A stretch of DNA of 64,000 nt from Siphonodentalium dalli. Taxonomy: Eukaryota; Mollusca; Scaphopoda; Gadilida; Siphonodentaliidae. This document shows, piece by piece, positions 58,407 through 64,000 of this stretch. Where the stretch lies: assembly GCA_032622095.1 (NCBI GenBank), contig CP136069.1, positions 161,871,043 through 161,935,042 of the forward strand, written 5' to 3'. The first letter of the stretch is position 1, and every line of letters starts with the position of its first letter. Below the pieces are notes generated by a model. The model saw only the letters and a list, made by a program, of their open reading frames with translations. It ran no database searches and was not told where the DNA came from. The position numbers and the translations under genes are program-made.

Positions 58407-59163
58407 TGAAAATTAAGAAAGGTATCCGTTCATTGTTGAATATTTATTACATGTATGTACAAACAGCTATACCGGTTTCGGCACATCTTGCCTTTTCAAT
58501 AGCTTGGAGTTCTGCGTGGCTTGTATATAGATATATATATATATGTGCACACATGATACAATTCTAGTCATACCTGAGATTAAGTATAATGTAAACATAG
58601 GATTTGCTCATCAGACGATAATCTGACAATATTTACGCATGGTAAATTTATATTCATGCGTAATGGTAAGGTTAAGGTAATGTTTTTTGTTATGGTCAGG
58701 ATTTTGTTGCGGCCATGTTCTAGCATAGATCGATAAATAAGATAAAGATTGTTATAAGTAATCGTTGTTTCACAGACAGTTCTATTGGTGATCGAATTTG
58801 ATAACTATTTTGTTGGAAAAACTAAGAGTGTTAGAGTAGCCTCCCTGTTATTTAAATAAAGAGCGTTTGTTTCGCTTATGTGCGATTGAGCACAGGCGGT
58901 AACTAGGTCTATCGAGTATATAACATATAGCGCCATCATATAAAAGATGAAAGAAACATATCAACAGCTTTGTTTAGTCTGATATTACGTATGTATATGT
59001 GTGCACGTCTAACATGTGACCTTTGGTGAAATAGTGCTACACGATGCTTAATAACTTCATCGTTATAGAGAGGTGATGAATAAACGCTCCTTGTTATTTA
59101 CGTGAGAGTATAATGTCCAATTATTGCAAATAAAACATTGTGGACATATGTGGACACCCGATT

Positions 59164-59186
59164 GGCACACTTACTGATCACGTGAT
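59164..59186. other. 23-nt spacer at the centre of the giant palindrome
   Basis: The arms meet as ...ACCCGATT / AATCGGGT...; the spacer contains TGATCACGTGAT, itself partly palindromic. Confidence 0.85.
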
Positions 59187-59802
59187 AATCGGGTGTCCAC
59201 ATATGTCCACAATCTTTTATTTGCAATAATTGGACATTATACTCTCACGTAAATAACAAGGAGCGTTTATTCATTACCTCTCTATCATGATGAAGGTATT
59301 AAGCATCGTGTAGCACTATTTCACCAAAGGTCACACGTTAGACGTGCACACGTATACATACGTAATATCAGACTAAACAAAGCTGTTGATATGTTTCTTT
59401 CATCTTTTATATGATGGCGCTATATGTTATATGCTCGATAGACCTAGTTACCGCCTGTGCTCAATCGCACATAAGCGAAACAAACGCTCTTTATTTAAAT
59501 AACAGGGAGGCTACTCTAACACTCTTAGTTTTTCCAACAAAATAGTTATCAAATTCGATCACCAATAGAACTGTCTGTGAAACAACGATGACTTATAACA
59601 ATCTTTAACTTATTTATCGATCTATGCTAGAACATGGCCGCAACAAAATCATGACCATAACAAAAAACATTACCTTAACCTTACCATTACGCATGAATAT
59701 AAATTTACCATGCGTAAATATTGTCAGATTATCGTCTGATGAGCAAATCCTATGTTTACATTATACTTAATCTCAGGTATGACTAGAATTGTATCATGTG
59801 TG

Positions 59803-59861
<59 letters not shown>

Positions 59862-60545
59862 TCATAGCGTGACGAGCAAAATGTGATGTTTACACACTTA
59901 AGCTATGAACAAACAATACATCTCCATCTACAGTGGAGTCTACTTCATTGTGAATTAAGTCACTCTGGGTTATTTGACCATAATCCTGTTACATCTTAGC
60001 CCTTGGTTTATTGTAATTTAATGAAAATTTTACACATCGTGATTGCTTTCAAAAATAGTACAACTTCCTGTTGGTAATACACGAATGAAGAGTGTTTCAT
60101 TCATACGAAATTACTACACAAATGAACTGAAATTTATATTTCACATCTTCCCAACAACAGATACAGAGATAGTCATAGTGTTATACTGTCTTGCATGTAC
60201 CCATCCTATGACATCATTAGAAGGGGCAATACACTCAAGGAGTTAAAGTGACACGAAACAAGGGACGTGATGCAATATTGGTGTTTGAATATTAAAGGAA
60301 CACAAGACACTCTAAAGGGACACAAGACACTCATTATGAATGAATGTTAACAATACAAGCGCAGTGGTTGAAAGTTAAAATGACACAGAACAATATTTAA
60401 AGTTCAAATTTTCGGGCTCTTAATGCGCCTTTTATCATTACGTATCGTTTCTCACTCTACAATTCCCAATAATCCACTCACTCTCTCCCCGCTTATAGAT
60501 ATATAACGAAAACGAGAATATCATGTTGATGAAGTTTATTGAAAT

Positions 60546-62014
60546 TTAATCGTCCGAATTGTCATCACTTTCGTCAGAAGTATCATTTGTTTCGTCCATG
60601 AATTTTTCTAGCATCGGTTTGTACTTTAATATTGACATTTTCACTGCATCACGATCGTCATAACCATTATTCAAATATTTGTCGACTTTATCCATGACTC
60701 TGTTGTGCAGAGTCCCATTGCGCAGCTGCAGATACGCTACTATTGTCCAAGCATAACCATTCATAAATTGCCTCATGTGTTCACTTTTAAGGTCCTTGTC
60801 AGCTTGTTCTTTTGCTTCTGTTTCTGTCGAGCCATTTTCCTTATACGTTTCCACTTTATCACTCCATTCCTCATGTGTTTTATCTCTACTCTCATCACAC
60901 AAACTTTGGAAGTATTCATCTTCATTCAATTTAATTTTCTTATTCTGACTATCATCCGTGTCCTCAGTTAATTTTCGTTTTAACTTATTTTCTTTACACC
61001 AGTTTTTTTTACGTGTCTCTGAACATCATAATGATCTTCGAACAAAAGCCCGCAGTCATTATAAGGGTACGACATGTCTTCTCGAATGTCTATGTTTTGA
61101 CGGTTCTTCTTATTAATTTCATCGAGCTCACCAGGTGGCCTTATGTCCTTAGTAAAGCCATTATGTTGACCCGGGGGCACAATATAATTATATGCTATGC
61201 CTTGACCAGGGAGTTCTCTGTCATCGTATTTCATCGCATTCTGTTGACCCTGGGTCTCAGTGTCTTTTGTATGTTTTTTCATCCCATTCTGTTCATCTGT
61301 GTGTTCTCTGTCATCGTATTTCATGCCATTCCATTCACCCATATGTTGGTTCGTGTCCTCTTTTAGTACATTCTGTCGCAGACGTAATGTGTCCGGTGTT
61401 GCGGCTTTTAAATCCACCAGTAGGTAACCGTACGGTTCACTCGTCGCTTCCGAAAACTCTCGAACCATACGCTGAGGACATTCAGGATATATCTGTCTTG
61501 ATAATGTTGAAATTAATCCCTTGTCGATTGGGTTATTGAACAATACCAAATATTGACAATTTCGTCGTTGCGTTGGATCTTTGTTGTAGTAGAAATTCTG
61601 GTTCAAACTTATCAAAGATAAGTTCAAATGGTGACTTCCTTCGGAATGCAAATCATTAACTCTCTGGTCTTTTGATGAAGTTTGCATCAAGTCATCGAGT
61701 ATAACTAGATTTTTATACCGGGGGTGATAAGAGAATCCAAGTTTGCTGGTATTCCTCGTATAAAGTTGACATGAGGGGTGACGGTATACTTTATTTCGTC
61801 ATATAGGGGCTGCCAATATTTATAAAACCATATTATTCTGTCAGGTGCGGGTGATATTTTTGAGGCAGACTTTTGTAGCAAGGTTTTCACGAAGTACGTC
61901 TTCCCACTAGATGTCGGTCCACTTACACATGCCTTGAATGGATGCTTGAAAATAAAATCTTCCTGGATTTTGGCCAGTGGATCATCAAAGCAGGATGTAA
62001 TGTCGAATGGTTGC

Positions 62015-62048
<34 letters not shown>

Positions 62049-62384
62049 TGTGTTGTTGGTGTTGGTGTTGTTGTGGCGGCTGATGATGCGGTTGTTTTTG
62101 TTGCTGTTGTTGTTGTTGTGGCGGCTGATGATGCTGCTGTTGTTGTTGTTGTTGGTGTTGTTGTTGTTGTTGTGGCGGCTGATGATGCTGTTGTTGTTGT
62201 TGCTGTTGTTGTTGTTGTTGTTGTGGCGGCTGATGATGCTGCTGCTGTTGTTGTTGTTGGTGTTGTTGGTGTTGTTGTTGTTGTTGTTGCTGATCTGAAG
62301 GTGTGTGTTTAACTTTGATATGACTCTTCAAACTATCTTACCAAGCATAGACACTTAAGCACTCTTCACATTGATACTTCATTT
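60546..62384 (-). pseudogene. Polinton/adintovirus-type packaging ATPase, right-arm copy, broken differently
   Basis: Reads on the minus strand from ATG at about 62382. The N-terminal finger is complete in spacing (C-x2-C-x12-H-x4-H) but a TAA replaces one codon inside it. Then come a Gln-rich tract of different length and phase pattern from the left arm, Walker A with GPTSSGKTYFVKTLL, then KYWQPLYDEIKYTV (lost from the left arm). A missing A near 61718 shifts frame before Walker B. The next frame (61690-60980) is long and intact through FSEATSEPYGYLLVDLKAAT, characteristic of A32-type ATPases. A longer A-run near 61008 shifts frame inside the C-terminal finger; the tail (60929-60546) is open. 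Lesions differ from those in the left arm. Confidence 0.8.
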
Positions 62385-63739
62385 TCCTATATAATCAGTG
62401 AAATCGAGCTTTCTTCTATGCACCTATATTTATATAGAACAGAAACAAGGGAAACGTGGTGGACTAGTTAACTAGTTCAGGCTGTCGTTCACAACGTCTC
62501 TTCGTGTTGTTTGTACTGGATACAAATTTATCACATTGGCTACAATACAACCTACCTATCCAAATGTCAATGCAATTATGAGTGATTTCAATATGAACAC
62601 TCTATTATATAGATATGTGTAACCTGGTGACATGATGAAATCGATTGTGTACTGAGTTGACCTCCGGCTTCGTGCCGATTGTGTACTGAGCTGACACCGT
62701 GGATAAATTGACCAATGACTGCTATTGTATCTTTTGACAGATATGCGTGCGCAGACTCGTTTGATGTTCGCTATCGCATTACTATGTTTTCCAATAATTC
62801 TCGATAATGTAAGTGTGTCATTTATGTTGAAAGATGAATAAAGAGCGTTGCTTTACTATGAGGTAATACTCCTTATTTGGATGTCTTGTGCTCCGACACG
62901 TACACATTGTACAATATATACGTGCATGAATAGGTGTGGGTAATTGATGTGAGATGTGAAGGTGGTTGGGGTAGGGGGAGTATTATGACGTAGGTCTGTG
63001 ACAAACATTGAGTGGAAAATCTCTTGTCAAACAAAAGATTTTTACCACGATAGAACCCAGCGAGATATTATTATTGAAAAGATAATCGATTATACATGTA
63101 TTTATTGGTGATGACATAATTCAAGTTCACATATGGTAGGATATACAATATTTAAAGTGTTCATTTTTTTAATCCCAGTTGACAGAATCAGACATTTCTT
63201 CGGATGAATACGCACTATCCAGTAGGTGGGAATATTCATCTGTTGATCAAAATACAGTAAGATGTATGTGTGTCTGAATCTTTACGCAAATAATTTGGTT
63301 AAGCCGTCTTAAGCTGAGATTATTTAGTTGATGTGTCAGACATTTAATAGTCGGCCGAGATTACAAAGCAACTTCACACGATGAACCAACAATATACACA
63401 CACCCACATGATGCTCAAATATGACGACCTGCTCTATGAATAATTTGGTTAAGCCATCTTAAGCTGAGATTATTTAGTTGCAGACCCGCAATAGTCGGCC
63501 GAAATTACAAAGTTCCCAAAAAAAAACAACTTCACACTTATACACGATGAACCAACTTGTTAGTCAACAATATACACATACCAACAGGACGCTCAAATAT
63601 GACGCCCTGCTCTATCGAAAATATACTTACGCCCATTTTTATCAACAATTCTCAAATATATAGTACTATAGTACTAACATACTCAAAATACACTTACGCC
63701 CAATTTTACGATTGCACCCAACGAGTGGCTCTATCTTCT

Positions 63740-63745
63740 TGCAAG
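63740..63745 (+). repeat. Right copy of the 6-bp target duplication (tgcaag)
   Basis: One mismatch from tacaag at 53381-53386. The LINE frame continues directly after it. Confidence 0.8.
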
Positions 63746-64000
63746 ACAACTTTTTTCCAGGAATGGTTCACCACCGTTCAATCGTTTTCTAAGTATAAGT
63801 TATATGTGGACACCAAACCTTATTTCAGAGAAGAACCCTATTTGGTGAAACTAAGAACATCAGAAGCAATTTTAATGTTCAAATTTCGTACTAGAAATCA
63901 CAGATTACCCATTGAAACCGGTAACTGGGCTGGTCTCCCTACACACGAAAGAACATGCCCTTCGTGCAGCAAAATCCTTATCGGAGATGAATATCACGCT
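63746..64000 (+). pseudogene. LINE ORF2 part 3: C-terminal region, runs off the window
   Basis: Open frame reading DNFFQEWFTTVQSFSKYKLY, YFREEPYLVKLRTSEAILMF, FRTRNHRLPIETGNWAGLP, then ERTCPSCSKILIGDEYH. The NHRLPIETG...C..C....GDEYH pattern is the common ORF2 tail of this LINE type. No stop occurs in this part. Confidence 0.85.

Larger units (their letters stand above)
53387..63739. mobile_element. Giant palindromic Polinton/Maverick-like element, non-autonomous
   Basis: The left end AGAAGATAGAGCCACTCG and right end CGAGTGGCTCTATCTTCT are perfect inverted repeats. Arms run 53387-59163 and 59187-63739 around a 23-nt spacer. The length difference is explained mainly by a 1.2-kb insertion in the left arm (57101-58317). 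AG/CT ends, a 6-bp duplication and long inverted repeats are described for Polintons, and each arm encodes a Polinton-type packaging ATPase. I see no DNA polymerase B, integrase, protease or capsid genes. Typical Polintons are 15-20 kb with inverted repeats of a few hundred bp, so this one is unusual in being nearly all inverted repeat. Mobility would have to be supplied in trans. Confidence 0.8.

Noticed and set aside
53387-63739. Assembly artefact explanation for the giant palindrome
   Set aside because: The arms differ by several indels, a 1.2-kb insertion, a 130-bp segment and independent point changes, and the ends show a near-perfect 6-bp duplication; a collapsed or mirrored contig would give identical arms. 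Long-read confirmation is still the decisive test.

Overview
This is AT-rich eukaryotic (animal) DNA, most likely from a marine lophotrochozoan such as a mollusc. The evidence is tiny exons with GT-AG introns, TATA and AATAAA signals, a split APE-class LINE, a dense load of foldback/MITE elements and minisatellites, and an exon resembling ANKRD45. The species is inferred, not shown. There is no bacterial operon structure, rRNA, convincing tRNA or CRISPR array. Most long open frames here are chance frames in repeats. || LAYOUT. 1-4.0 kb: TTAA-flanked MITEs and a Helitron-like repeat. 4.09-4.39 kb: a minus-strand ankyrin exon (probable ankrd45), with a 1.37-kb foldback element carrying a perfect 8-bp target duplication just upstream. 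6.8-14.1 kb: tandem repeats, a TA-flanked MITE and a 5-kb inverted repeat. 16.4-16.6 kb: a possible minus-strand first exon. 17.4-21.2 kb: a compound of three foldbacks with internal satellites. 21.5-21.9 kb: a coiled-coil ORF. 22.3-40.4 kb: one real gene with five small exons in more than 17 kb of repeat-filled introns. 41.2-64 kb: MITEs, then a decayed LINE (ORF1, endonuclease, RT, C-terminus) split twice by other insertions. || MAIN GENE. Five exons (24, 193, 39, 19 and 133 nt coding) join with matching phases into a 135-residue secreted protein: a signal peptide, then a Pro/Gly/Thr/Met-rich chain ending in a Met-rich tail. The boundary of intron 1 and exon 2, including the splice acceptor and signal-peptide codons, is tandemly amplified as 41-bp units, so eight near-identical acceptors lie side by side. 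|| MAIN ELEMENT. At 53387-63739 a 10.35-kb element sits inside the LINE ORF2. It is almost entirely one giant inverted repeat (arms about 5.8 and 4.6 kb, 23-nt spacer). It has AG/CT ends and a 6-bp target duplication with one mismatch (tacaag/tgcaag), as in Polinton/Maverick elements. Each arm carries a decayed copy of one gene: an N-terminal C2H2 finger, a Gln-rich tract, an A32/FtsK-HerA-like packaging ATPase (Walker A GPTSSGKT, Walker B LVILDDL) and a C-terminal finger and tail. I see no polymerase, integrase, protease or capsid gene. It looks like a non-autonomous palindromic derivative of a Polinton/adintovirus-like element, and is my best candidate for an undescribed system. || Across the window a roughly 67-nt palindromic module occurs in several otherwise different MITE families, and a 12-mer (AACGCTCTTTAT) recurs in MITEs and in the giant palindrome. 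Both suggest sequence exchange or shared function among elements.
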